21,343 bases of DNA, taken from contig JACQUC010000230.1 in assembly GCA_016210495.1 (NCBI GenBank), positions 1 to 21,343 of the forward strand. Direction: 5' to 3'. Positions within the stretch are counted from its first letter, which is position 1, and each line of letters begins with the position of its first letter. Below, piece by piece: positions 14,287 through 21,343 of the stretch. Origin of the DNA: Chloroflexota bacterium. GTDB lineage: Bacteria > Chloroflexota > FW602-bin22 > JACPRP01. Under the pieces are notes generated by a model. That model did no database searches and was not told the origin of the DNA. It saw nothing but the letters and a program-made list of their open reading frames with translations. The translations under genes were made by a program, and so were the position numbers.

Positions 14287-17200
14287 ATGGGAGCGGTTTC
14301 GCAGGGTAGCAGAGATCCAGATGGCGGTCGGGCCGGCGCAAAGGAAGGCCAGGAACAGCCGAGGTTGTGGCTTGCCGATCTGTCCATTGCCCAGCCGGTC
14401 TTCATCACGATGCTCGTCGTGGCGGTGATGGTCATCGGGGCGATATCTTACGGCCGAATGGGGCTGGACCTCTACCCAAACATCTCGTTTCCCATCGCCG
14501 TCGTTCAGACGACCTACCCTGGCGCCGACCCGGCGGAGATCGAGCGCTCGGTCACCAAGCCTGTCGAGGACGCAGTGGTCCCGATCAACGGCGTCGAAAC
14601 GGTGAGCTCGACATCTTCGGACAGTATTTCTATGGTCATCGTCCAGTTCAGTATGGACAAGGATGACAAGGAGGGCTTGGACGAAGTCCGGACGCGGATC
14701 AACCAGATGCGCAATAGCCTCCCCGCCGACGCTCAGGACCCGGTGATCCTGGCCTTCGACCCCTCGGCGATGCCGATCGTCTCTTTTGCGGTCGCCGATG
14801 TAAGTGGCAAGCGGTCGACAGAGGAGCTAAGGTCGATTCTCGACGACAGGGTCAAGCCGCGCATAGAGCAGGTCTCGGGCGTCGCCTCTGTCAACGTAGT
14901 CGGGGGAGTGGAGCGCGAAGTTCACGTCGATCTGAAGGCAATGCAGCTCGAAGCTCTAGCTATCTCTCCACAGCAGGTCACCCAGGCCATTCGTACAGAA
15001 AGCATCGACGTGCCGGCGGGCCGAATCGTGGACGGCAAGCGTGAGGCGCTGTTGCGGACGTCGGGCCGCGTGGGCTCGCTGGAGCAGATGGGCGATATCC
15101 CCCTGGTCACCACGCCGAGTGGGGTCGTCGTCAAGGTCAAGGACGTGGCCACGGTCGCCGAAGGGCAGGCTGAAAGACGGACGCTGTCGCGCCTCGATGG
15201 GCGGGAGAGCGTCGTCGGCCAGGTTCGGAAGCAGTCTGGGACCAACACGGTCCGGGTTGCCGATGGCATCAAACGCGAGTTGTCCAGGCTACAGTCGGAA
15301 TATCCTGACCTGACTTTCGCCATCGCGTTCGACCAGTCGACCTTCACCCGCCAAGCGGTGGCGGACATGTTTAGCTCCCTCATTCTTGGAGCGCTGCTGG
15401 CCGCGCTGGTCGTGCTCCTCTTCTTCCGGGACTTGCGCAACACGCTGGTCACCGTCGCCGGTCTGCCTATGGTGCTGCTTGGCACCTTCGCGGCCCTCCA
15501 CGCTGTCGGGATAACGCTCAATATGATAAGCCTGATGGCGCTCTCGCTCTCGGTTGGGATGCTGATCGACGACGCTATCGTCGTCCGAGAGAACATATTC
15601 CGACACATGGAGAAAGGCGCGGAGCCGAAGGTCGCGGCTAGCCGGGGCGCGGGGGAGATCGGTTTGGCAGTCCTGGCGGTTACCTCGACTATCGTGGCGG
15701 TGTTCCTGCCGATAGCCTTCACCGGAGGAATAACCGGCAAATTCATGCGCGACTTCGGCCTAACCGTCGCCATTGCCGTACTGATCTCGCTGGTCGAGGC
15801 CTTCACTCTCGCCCCGATGCTCTCGGCCCACTTCTTCAAACGGGTGGACACCTCACGCTCCGGTCGGATCGATCGAGTCGGGCGCGTCTTCGAGGGGCTC
15901 AACCGAGTGTACGGCGGGCTTTTGAGATGGGCGCTCGGCCACCGGCTCGTCGTCGTCCTCATCGGCCTTTTCGTCTTCGGCGCGAGCCTGGGAGTCGTCC
16001 CAATAATGGTGTTCTCGTTCGTGCCTGATACCGACCAGGGACAATTCGCCATTGGCGTAACGCTGCCGCCTGGAGCTCGCCTGGAGGAAACTGACCAGGT
16101 GGCCAGGACGGTAGAGCGCATCGCCCAGGATGCCCCCGAAGTCGAGCACCTCTTCACGACCGTCGGGAGTACAGACGGATCGGTCGAGGCGGCGACGGTG
16201 TACGTAAAGCTTCGGACACTCGGCTACACCAATGCCCTGATCGCGCAGATGCGCCCGGAGCTCGAACAGGCGCTGGGCGGGGTGAAGCTCACGATCAATC
16301 GTCAATCAAGCACCGCCTCGATTGGCGGCGGATCGGCGATGTCCGCGCTACAAGGCGCACCGATCCAGTTCGCCGTCCAGGGTGACGACTTCAAGGTGTT
16401 GGACCAGGTCTCGGCCGAGCTGGTGTCGCGCTTCCAGCGAATCCCCGGCGCCGTCGACGTCGATCGCTCGATCAAAGCGGGCAAGCCGGGCAAGTCGATC
16501 GTCGTCGATCGCGCGAGGGCGACCGACCTTGGCGTCAGCTCGGCTCAGCTTGGAACGACCGTGCGGTCGCTCGTCAACGGGGACAAAGCCGGCACTTACC
16601 GGGCCGGGAGCAAAGACCTCAACATCGTGGTCCGCCTGGCCGAGTCCGATCGTGCTAATCCGTCGCGCATCCAGCGCTTGCCGCTGATGACAGCGCGCGG
16701 CGTTCAGGTACCGCTCTCAACGGTCGCCACTGTGGTCGAGTCGAGCGAGCCGAACCAGATTAGCCGGGAGAACAGGCAGCGCCAGGTGTTGGTCGGCGCG
16801 AGCTACCTCGGCCGGAGCGTGGGCGAGGTCCTGGCCGATGCCAGGTTAGCTGTGGCCTCTTCGGACCTGCCCGCTGGGGTAAGCGTACGGGCAACCGGGC
16901 AGACGAAGTATCAGGAAGAGATGGCCTCTTCCTTCGGCCTGGCGTTCGGGCTGGCCGTACTTTTCGTGTATATGATACTGGCTTCGCAGTTTGGCAGCTT
17001 CGTCCATCCGTTCACGATAATGCTAGCGCTGCCGTTTTCGATCGTCGGCGCGCTGCTGTCGCTGTTTGCTCTCCGCTTTAGCTTCGACATGCTGGCGATG
17101 ATCGGGATCATTCTGTTGATGGGGTTGGTCACCAAGAACTCGATTCTGCTGGTCGAGTTCATCAACCGACTTCGTCGGCTCGGTCTCGACGTGCGGGAGG

Positions 17201-17490
17201 CGATTCTGGAAGCCGGGCCGATTCGGCTGCGGCCGATCTTAATGACCACGCTGGCGATGATCTTCGGGATGATCCCCGTCGCCTCCGGATTCGGCGCCGG
17301 CGCGGAGATGCGCAGGCCAATGGGGGTGGCGGTGATCGGCGGACTTTTGACCTCGACTCTCCTGACTCTCGTGGTCGTCCCAGTCGCATACTCCTTGATC
17401 GCCGATCTCACGAGGCTGGTGGCTCGGCCCGCCAAGGTCGCAGCCACGGCGGCGGAGGAACGTGGATCGATAGGCGAAGATGACTTTTGA
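14287..17490 (+). CDS. RND-family multidrug efflux permease (AcrB/HAE1-like)
   Basis: Proton-driven inner-membrane exporter, 1067 aa, of standard RND length. TM1 is at about 36-55 after an unusually long hydrophilic N-terminus of about 27 residues. The proton-relay residues are D428 and D429 in GMLIDDAIVVREN and K950 in LVTKNSILLVEF, equivalent to D407, D408 and K940 of AcrB. Two large extracytoplasmic loops and the C-terminal helix bundle (FGMIPVASGFGAGAEMRRPM) are typical. The start follows the marR stop directly and reuses GGAAGAGG at the marR end as its ribosome-binding site. No membrane-fusion or outer-membrane channel gene is adjacent, so it may work alone, as would fit a monoderm, or with parts encoded elsewhere. 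Confidence 0.93.
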   Translation: MGAVSQGSRDPDGGRAGAKEGQEQPRLWLADLSIAQPVFITMLVVAVMVIGAISYGRMGLDLYPNISFPIAVVQTTYPGADPAEIERSVTKPVEDAVVPINGVETVSSTSSDSISMVIVQFSMDKDDKEGLDEVRTRINQMRNSLPADAQDPVILAFDPSAMPIVSFAVADVSGKRSTEELRSILDDRVKPRIEQVSGVASVNVVGGVEREVHVDLKAMQLEALAISPQQVTQAIRTESIDVPAGRIVDGKREALLRTSGRVGSLEQMGDIPLVTTPSGVVVKVKDVATVAEGQAERRTLSRLDGRESVVGQVRKQSGTNTVRVADGIKRELSRLQSEYPDLTFAIAFDQSTFTRQAVADMFSSLILGALLAALVVLLFFRDLRNTLVTVAGLPMVLLGTFAALHAVGITLNMISLMALSLSVGMLIDDAIVVRENIFRHMEKGAEPKVAASRGAGEIGLAVLAVTSTIVAVFLPIAFTGGITGKFMRDFGLTVAIAVLISLVEAFTLAPMLSAHFFKRVDTSRSGRIDRVGRVFEGLNRVYGGLLRWALGHRLVVVLIGLFVFGASLGVVPIMVFSFVPDTDQGQFAIGVTLPPGARLEETDQVARTVERIAQDAPEVEHLFTTVGSTDGSVEAATVYVKLRTLGYTNALIAQMRPELEQALGGVKLTINRQSSTASIGGGSAMSALQGAPIQFAVQGDDFKVLDQVSAELVSRFQRIPGAVDVDRSIKAGKPGKSIVVDRARATDLGVSSAQLGTTVRSLVNGDKAGTYRAGSKDLNIVVRLAESDRANPSRIQRLPLMTARGVQVPLSTVATVVESSEPNQISRENRQRQVLVGASYLGRSVGEVLADARLAVASSDLPAGVSVRATGQTKYQEEMASSFGLAFGLAVLFVYMILASQFGSFVHPFTIMLALPFSIVGALLSLFALRFSFDMLAMIGIILLMGLVTKNSILLVEFINRLRRLGLDVREAILEAGPIRLRPILMTTLAMIFGMIPVASGFGAGAEMRRPMGVAVIGGLLTSTLLTLVVVPVAYSLIADLTRLVARPAKVAATAAEERGSIGEDDF

Positions 17491-17539
17491 GCACAGAGGG
17501 TGCCGGACCATTGGCAGGTTACATTGTAATCCTTACAGG

Positions 17540-17887
17540 TCACGCATCGTGGCGCATGCCTGGCACCATTTGCGCAGACCTCTGGAAATTGTCCTGGGCC
17601 AGGCACAGCTTATCGAGAGATACCTGAATCCGTGGATTCGTGCTCAAACCTTCACCCAACGGGTGAACCCTCACGAGGGAATCCACGGATTTGGGAGATA
17701 CACCTATCACTGGCACTGACAAACCACGACAAATCTTTTTCACCAGTTTGTCGGGGATCTCTGTATGTCGAGGCACGGCCTCAACACCTCCCGTACGAGG
17801 GTTCAGCCAAAGCGAGTGCGAGCGGCCTTCTCTCTTAAGATAGCAACCTGCCTTCCTAAGGTGTCGAAGCAACTCGCCTCGTTTCAC
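17540..17887 (-). CDS. hicA: HicA-family toxin with an aberrant C-terminal extension
   Basis: mRNA-interferase toxin (115 aa). Residues 1-59 are a complete HicA double-stranded-RNA-binding-like domain with the catalytic histidine at H24 in EGRSHSLW and the family ending RHTEIPDKLVKKICRGLSVP. Ordinary HicA proteins end near here (about 60-80 aa). In this gene about 56 more residues follow, encoded by a hairpin repeat (17627-17691) and by the antisense strand of a histidine-kinase fragment (17568-17621). The original stop has evidently been lost. The GTG start overlaps the hicB stop (GTGA), so the pair is translationally coupled. Whether the tail affects toxicity is unknown. Confidence 0.85.
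   Translation of the reverse strand: MKRGELLRHLRKAGCYLKREGRSHSLWLNPRTGGVEAVPRHTEIPDKLVKKICRGLSVPVIGVSPKSVDSLVRVHPLGEGLSTNPRIQVSLDKLCLAQDNFQRSAQMVPGMRHDA
17568..17621 (+). pseudogene. Histidine-kinase H-box fragment
   Basis: This 54-bp segment matches 12446-12499 of the kinase gene at 47 of 54 positions by hand alignment. Read on the plus strand it gives HHLRRPLEIVLGQAQLIER against [20 protein letters not shown] in the intact kinase. Similarity does not extend convincingly to either side. It is a relic of a second kinase gene or of a partial duplication, and is now read antisense as the tail of hicA. Confidence 0.8.
17627..17691. repeat. Nested hairpin element within hicA
   Basis: Outer arms AATCCGTGGATT (17627-17638) and AATCCACGGATT (17680-17691) are perfect reverse complements. 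Inside them is a second hairpin, TTCACCC (17651-17657), loop AAC, GGGTGAA (17661-17667). The element lies exactly where the hicA reading frame leaves its conserved domain. Confidence 0.85.
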
Positions 17888-18099
17888 TTGACCGCCACCT
17901 TATCGACGATTGCGTCGGGTGGCACTCCTCGTAAACCGTCTTCACGACGGTCCTCCAGGATCAAAGCAATCGCCTCGGAAAGGCTCGCGATTGCTTCCTC
18001 TTTCATTTTGCCCTGGCCATTCGCGCCGGGCACGTCAGCGCAATAGGCGACAAACCAGTCGCCGTCACGTTCTATAACGGCGGTGAACTCGTTTGGCAT
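17884..18099 (-). CDS. hicB: HicB-family antitoxin
   Basis: Antitoxin of 71 aa made of a single HicB N-terminal domain (FTAVIERDGDWFVAYC...VPGANGQGK), ending DKVAVK. The ATG at 18099 has GAGGAG 7 nt upstream, the same leader as in the copy at 10044-10301. Its TGA overlaps the GTG start of hicA. The DNA of the two hicB copies is about 89% identical over 207 bp by hand count. It lies 40 bp downstream of mutS on the same strand, so it may be co-transcribed with mutS. No DNA-binding tail is present, so autorepression would need another domain or partner. Confidence 0.9.
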   Translation of the reverse strand: MPNEFTAVIERDGDWFVAYCADVPGANGQGKMKEEAIASLSEAIALILEDRREDGLRGVPPDAIVDKVAVK

Positions 18100-18139
18100 G
18101 GGCTAGCTCCTCAAGTAGTCTTTCCATGTCGATTGCGTT

Positions 18140-20845
18140 CTAGTTTTGTTCCCGCCCCTTTGCCTTCTTCTGCAACTCGAACAGCTTCGTAATCGCTTCC
18201 AGTGGGCTCATCGACAGCACGTCGAGGGATTTGAGCTCTTCGAGGGCCGGGTCGGGATCGGCGAACATGGCTATCTGTAGGGGCTCGGGACGTGGCCTGG
18301 AGGGGACGTCGGGGCGGCGGTTGGTGCCGGATTCGAGCTCCTTGAGCACCTCCTCGGACCGGCGGATGACGGCCTTCGGTATGCCGGCAAGCTTGGCGAC
18401 GTGGATGCCATAGCTGCGGTCGGCGCCACCGCGCACGACCCTGTGCAGAAAGACGACTTTGTCGCCTTCTTCGAGCACGTCGACGCGATAGTTCTTCACC
18501 CGGGGCAGGATCCCCTCGAGGGCGGTGAGCTCGTGGTAATGGGTGGCGAATAGCGTCTTGCAGCCGAGACGGGGATGGTTGTGGAGGTGCTCGACGATGG
18601 CGCGGGCGATGGCCATACCATCGTAGGTGCTGGTGCCCCGGCCGATCTCGTCGAGGATGATCAGAGAGCGCGGCGTGGCGTTGTTGAGGATGTTGGCAGC
18701 CTCGGACATCTCGACCAGGAACGTGCTCTGGCCGGCGGAGATGTCGTGCTGCGCACCCACCCGCGTAAAGATGCGGTCGACCAGGCCGATGGTCGCCGAC
18801 TCTGCCGGCACGAAGCTGCCGACCTGCGCCATCAGGACGATGAGGCCGACCATCAGCCCGTAGGTGGACTTCCCGGCCATGTTGGGGCCGGTGAGGATCA
18901 ACAACTGCGCGTCGCCGTTGCTCAGAAGAACGTCATTGGGCACAAAGCGTTCCTCCTGAAGCATCAGCTCCACGACGGGATGCCGACCCCCGACGATGCT
19001 GATCGCGTCGCCGGTTGTAAGCTCCGGGCACACGTAGCTGTTGCGCACGGCGACCTCGGCCAGGGACACGAAGACGTCGACGTGGGCCAGCGTGCTGGCA
19101 GTGGTGAGAATCCTCTGGCGCGCGGCGTCGATCTGCTCGCACACCTGCTTGAAGATGCGGCACTCCAGCTCGACGATGCGCTCCTGGGCGCCCAGGATGA
19201 ATGCCTCCTGTTCCTTGAGCTCGGGCGTGATGAAGCGCTCGGCCCCCACCAGGGTCTGCTTGCGGATGTAGCCGCAGCACCGCTCGAGGTGATCCCGTAC
19301 GGTCATGCACGAGCAACCCGACCTTTTCGCCACGCCAACCGGAGCTAGATGCTTCGGGCCACCGTTCAGAGGCTGCCCGAGGTTGGGATTGGACACCTCG
19401 ATGTAGTAGCCAAAAACGCGGTTGTAGCCTACTTTGAGGGAGCGGATACCTGTCCGCTCGCGCTCCTCAACTTCGAGACGGGCCACCCACTGCCGGGCGT
19501 CTTTGGAGGCCGCCTGCAACGTATCCAACTCGTCAGAGAAGCCGCGAGCGATGACGCCGCCATCGGCCAGCGAGCTGGGTGGGTCGGGGACGATGGCCTG
19601 GGCAACCAGCGCCACCACTTCCCCACAGGGGTCTAGCTGGCGCAGCAGCCGGGCGCTCAGGAAAGGAGACGCTGCACTCTCGAGGGCTTTCTGGATTTCG
19701 GGCACGACCTCCAGACTGGCTCGAAGTGACACGAGGTCGCGGGGTGTCGCCACGCCCTGGCCAACCCTGGTGACGACGCGCTCAAGATCGCTCAGTTTGT
19801 CGAGCAATGGCACGAGCCTGGCACGCAGGGCCGTGTCTGAAACGAATTCGCTCACCGCTTTCTGGCGAGTCTGAAGCCGGTCGATGTCGAGCAGCGGCTG
19901 GTTGACCCATTGGCGCAGCAGTCGGCCGCCCATAGGCGTCCGCGTCCGGTCCAGCACCCACAGCAATGAGCCCCTGGCAACACCGGTGCGCGAAGCTTGC
20001 GTCAGCTCTAGATTCCTGCGGGTCGCGGTATCCAGCGCCATGAAGGAGTCGGTCGAATAGGTCGTGAGTCGTCCAAGCTGCGCCAGCGAGGCCTTCTGAG
20101 TCTCCTGGAGATACTGGAGGATGACGCCAGCGGCGCGAATGGCCAGCGGCATGCCCGCGCACCCGAACCCGTCGAGAGAGACGACGCCGAAGTGCTCGTG
20201 AAGGGTCTCGCGGCAGAGCTGGAAATCGAAGTGCCAGGCGTCGTAGAGGGTGGGGTGTGTCGAGGTCCGCGATAGGAAAGCGGGGTCCTGCCCCACGGTC
20301 TTGCCGCGCGGATCATCCCTCGCAATCAAACACTCGGCAGGGTGAAGCCGCTCGACCTCCTGCACGACCAGTTGCATCACGTCGGGCCCGGACAGTTGCG
20401 TGGTGGCAAACTCGCCGGTGGTGATGTCCACGAAGGCGACGCCGGCCTTGCTGCCGTCGACGACCACGCTCGCCAGGTAGTTGTTGGCTTTGGCTTCGAG
20501 CATGTGCGGCTCGACCACGGTGCCGGGTGTGACGACACGCACGACCTCGCGATCCACCAGGCCTTTGGAGGTAGCGGGATCGCTTACCTGCTCGACCATG
20601 GCAACCTTGTGGCCCCTGCCGATCAGCTTGGCCAGATGGGCGTCGACCGAGTGATAGGGGATGCCGGCCATCGGCACACGCTCACCACGGCCCATCTCCC
20701 GGGACGTGAGAACGATCTCGAGCTCCGCCGACACGAGCTTCGCGTCGTCGTCGAAGGTCTCGTAGAAGTCGCCGAGCCTAAAGAAGACGATGGTATCAGG
20801 GTATTGTCGCTTGATAGCCAGGTACTGCCGTCTGATGGGCGTCAC
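18140..20845 (-). CDS. mutS: DNA mismatch repair protein MutS
   Basis: Mismatch-recognition ATPase, 901 aa. The mismatch-binding Phe-x-Glu is F27-x-E29 in RLGDFYETF; the Walker A loop GPNMAGKST is at 653-661; Walker B ends in D732-E733 (LIILDEIGRGTST), followed by the signature THYHEL. GTG at 20845 is chosen because GGAG lies 6 nt upstream and the product then starts VTPIRRQYLAIKRQ, the usual MutS N-terminus. A TTG at 20899 would add 18 residues. Oddity: between VSNPNL and YIRKQTL, at residues about 490-525, there are about 30 more residues than in E. coli MutS, including C511, C513, C523 and C524. The rest of the protein looks intact and functional. Confidence 0.96.
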   Translation of the reverse strand: MTPIRRQYLAIKRQYPDTIVFFRLGDFYETFDDDAKLVSAELEIVLTSREMGRGERVPMAGIPYHSVDAHLAKLIGRGHKVAMVEQVSDPATSKGLVDREVVRVVTPGTVVEPHMLEAKANNYLASVVVDGSKAGVAFVDITTGEFATTQLSGPDVMQLVVQEVERLHPAECLIARDDPRGKTVGQDPAFLSRTSTHPTLYDAWHFDFQLCRETLHEHFGVVSLDGFGCAGMPLAIRAAGVILQYLQETQKASLAQLGRLTTYSTDSFMALDTATRRNLELTQASRTGVARGSLLWVLDRTRTPMGGRLLRQWVNQPLLDIDRLQTRQKAVSEFVSDTALRARLVPLLDKLSDLERVVTRVGQGVATPRDLVSLRASLEVVPEIQKALESAASPFLSARLLRQLDPCGEVVALVAQAIVPDPPSSLADGGVIARGFSDELDTLQAASKDARQWVARLEVEERERTGIRSLKVGYNRVFGYYIEVSNPNLGQPLNGGPKHLAPVGVAKRSGCSCMTVRDHLERCCGYIRKQTLVGAERFITPELKEQEAFILGAQERIVELECRIFKQVCEQIDAARQRILTTASTLAHVDVFVSLAEVAVRNSYVCPELTTGDAISIVGGRHPVVELMLQEERFVPNDVLLSNGDAQLLILTGPNMAGKSTYGLMVGLIVLMAQVGSFVPAESATIGLVDRIFTRVGAQHDISAGQSTFLVEMSEAANILNNATPRSLIILDEIGRGTSTYDGMAIARAIVEHLHNHPRLGCKTLFATHYHELTALEGILPRVKNYRVDVLEEGDKVVFLHRVVRGGADRSYGIHVAKLAGIPKAVIRRSEEVLKELESGTNRRPDVPSRPRPEPLQIAMFADPDPALEELKSLDVLSMSPLEAITKLFELQKKAKGREQN

Positions 20846-20877
20846 GGTTGGCTCCGATAGGCCGAGATGTCGACGTA

Positions 20878-20888
20878 ATTTTATCACA
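20878..20888 (-). promoter_or_regulatory. Possible extended -10 element for mutS
   Basis: Minus-strand TGTGATAAAAT resembles an extended -10 (TG-N-GATAAA) about 35 nt before the chosen GTG start. No good -35 hexamer is at the right distance. If it is the promoter, the TTG at 20899 would lie upstream of the transcript start. Confidence 0.3.
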
Positions 20889-20947
20889 AGCACTGGCAAG
20901 TTTCAGGGGCGGACGGGTGGGGCGCAGGGCCTATGCATTCTCTATTG

Positions 20948-20969
20948 CGTGGCAAGAGTGCTTGCCACG
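20948..20969. repeat. Perfect 9-bp hairpin
   Basis: CGTGGCAAG (20948-20956) and CTTGCCACG (20961-20969) with loop AGTG. It has no T-tract on either side, so it looks like a dispersed palindrome rather than an intrinsic terminator. Confidence 0.75.
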
Positions 20970-21111
20970 GGCAGGGCATGTCCACCCGTAGCCGCATCCC
21001 TTTAGGGTGCGCGTGCCTGTTCGAGTGCCGAGACGGCTGAGCGACGGCGCGTCCGCCTGAGGTGTGCTGTGGCGAGGCCATCTTCTCACCGGCCTGGTAC
21101 AGCAAGGGCGC

Positions 21112-21135
21112 GCGCAGGCTAAAGCCTTCGGCTAC
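21112..21135. repeat. GGCTAAAGCC-type palindromic repeat
   Basis: AGGCT (21116-21120), AA, AGCCT (21123-21127), extended by TCGGCTAC. This resembles short GTAGCCG...GGCTTTAGCC repeats dispersed in several environmental bacterial genomes; that comparison is from memory. Confidence 0.55.
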
Positions 21136-21222
21136 GGGTCGGTCCCCCGCCCCCCAGGAGGTTGCCCGCTGAGGACAGCACGCATAAGGCATGGGGTGGG
21201 GCGTGGGCGTCGGGGGCTGGCG

Positions 21223-21264
21223 TTCTAACCGGTTTCTAACTTGGCTCAGACCGGGGTTCTAACC
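21223..21264. repeat. Three TTCTAAC motifs
   Basis: TTCTAAC occurs at 21223, 21234 and 21257. The first two are joined by the palindrome AACCGGTT (21227-21234). The second and third are each followed by a close relative of TTGGCT. Confidence 0.6.
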
Positions 21265-21303
21265 TGGCTGGGATAACCTTAAATGAGACCGCCCTCACCC
21301 TAA

Positions 21304-21324
21304 CCCTCTCCCAAAGGGAGAGGG
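21304..21324. repeat. CCCTCTCCC/GGGAGAGGG hairpin repeat
   Basis: Perfect 9-bp arms, CCCTCTCCC (21304-21312) and GGGAGAGGG (21316-21324), with loop AAA, preceded by CCCTCACCCTAA. It has the look of a widely dispersed intergenic repeat; no gene can be assigned. Confidence 0.75.
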
Positions 21325-21343
21325 GACTAGCCCACTCCCAGAG

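Larger units (their letters stand above)
20846..21343. other. Repeat-rich stretch upstream of mutS, no gene
   Basis: About 500 bp with no open frame that I can support on either strand. It carries a weak mutS promoter candidate near 20878-20888 and several unrelated short palindromes listed separately (20948-20969, 21112-21135, 21223-21264, 21304-21324). Confidence 0.7.

Noticed and set aside
14922..16157. 411-codon minus-strand open frame
   Set aside because: Antisense of the RND permease, Ser/Thr/Arg-rich composition typical of a shadow frame.
19271..19378. Frameshift in mutS explaining the odd segment
   Set aside because: Both flanks are in the same frame and match MutS normally, so it is an in-frame insertion of about 90 bp rather than a pair of shifts.

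Overview
This window is a GC-rich bacterial chromosome fragment, most plausibly from the Chloroflexota (an Anaerolineae-like lineage). The MutS N-terminus looks like that group, GTG and TTG starts are common, and intergenic DNA is full of short GC palindromes of the TAGGGGCG...CGCCCC type. This assignment is inference; there is no rRNA gene in the window.

Region 1 (236-9865, all minus strand) is a catabolic cluster. Reading with transcription, it holds a UbiD-family prenyl-FMN decarboxylase and two complete three-subunit molybdenum hydroxylases of the xanthine dehydrogenase family. The first set (FAD, Mo, Fe-S) has a FAD subunit with a four-cysteine insertion spaced 16-8-9, as in 4-hydroxybenzoyl-CoA reductase beta subunits, so it probably carries an extra [4Fe-4S] cluster. 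The second set is in coxM-coxS-coxL order but lacks the carbon monoxide dehydrogenase active-site loop. Together they suggest anaerobic or low-potential conversion of an aromatic or heteroaromatic acid. No CoA ligase, cofactor-maturation gene or UbiX is present. A strong promoter for the cluster (TTGACC-N17-TAGACT) overlaps the stop codon of the upstream hicB gene.

Region 2 (10044-18103) is a patchwork of toxin-antitoxin genes, regulators and an efflux pump with internal duplications. It contains an orphan hicB, an AbrB/PIN (VapBC-like) pair, a response-regulator/PAS/histidine kinase, a Phd-type antitoxin, a decayed second copy of the AbrB antitoxin, a MarR regulator directly followed by a stand-alone RND efflux permease, a small fragment of a second histidine kinase gene, and a hicB-hicA pair. 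Three separate sequences (hicB, the abrB leader and start, the kinase H-box) each occur twice, pointing to past duplication and decay.

Region 3 (18140-20845, minus) is mutS, with an unusual cysteine-bearing insertion of about 30 residues in the clamp. Upstream of it lies about 500 bp without a gene that is packed with unrelated short palindromic repeats.

Repeats are a theme: a 53-bp tandem array at the left edge, repeats that supply the stop codons of two genes, a palindrome inserted in frame in an iron-sulfur subunit gene, a 101-bp segment bounded by 12-bp direct repeats, and an inverted pair of palindromes in the longest gap of the catabolic cluster.
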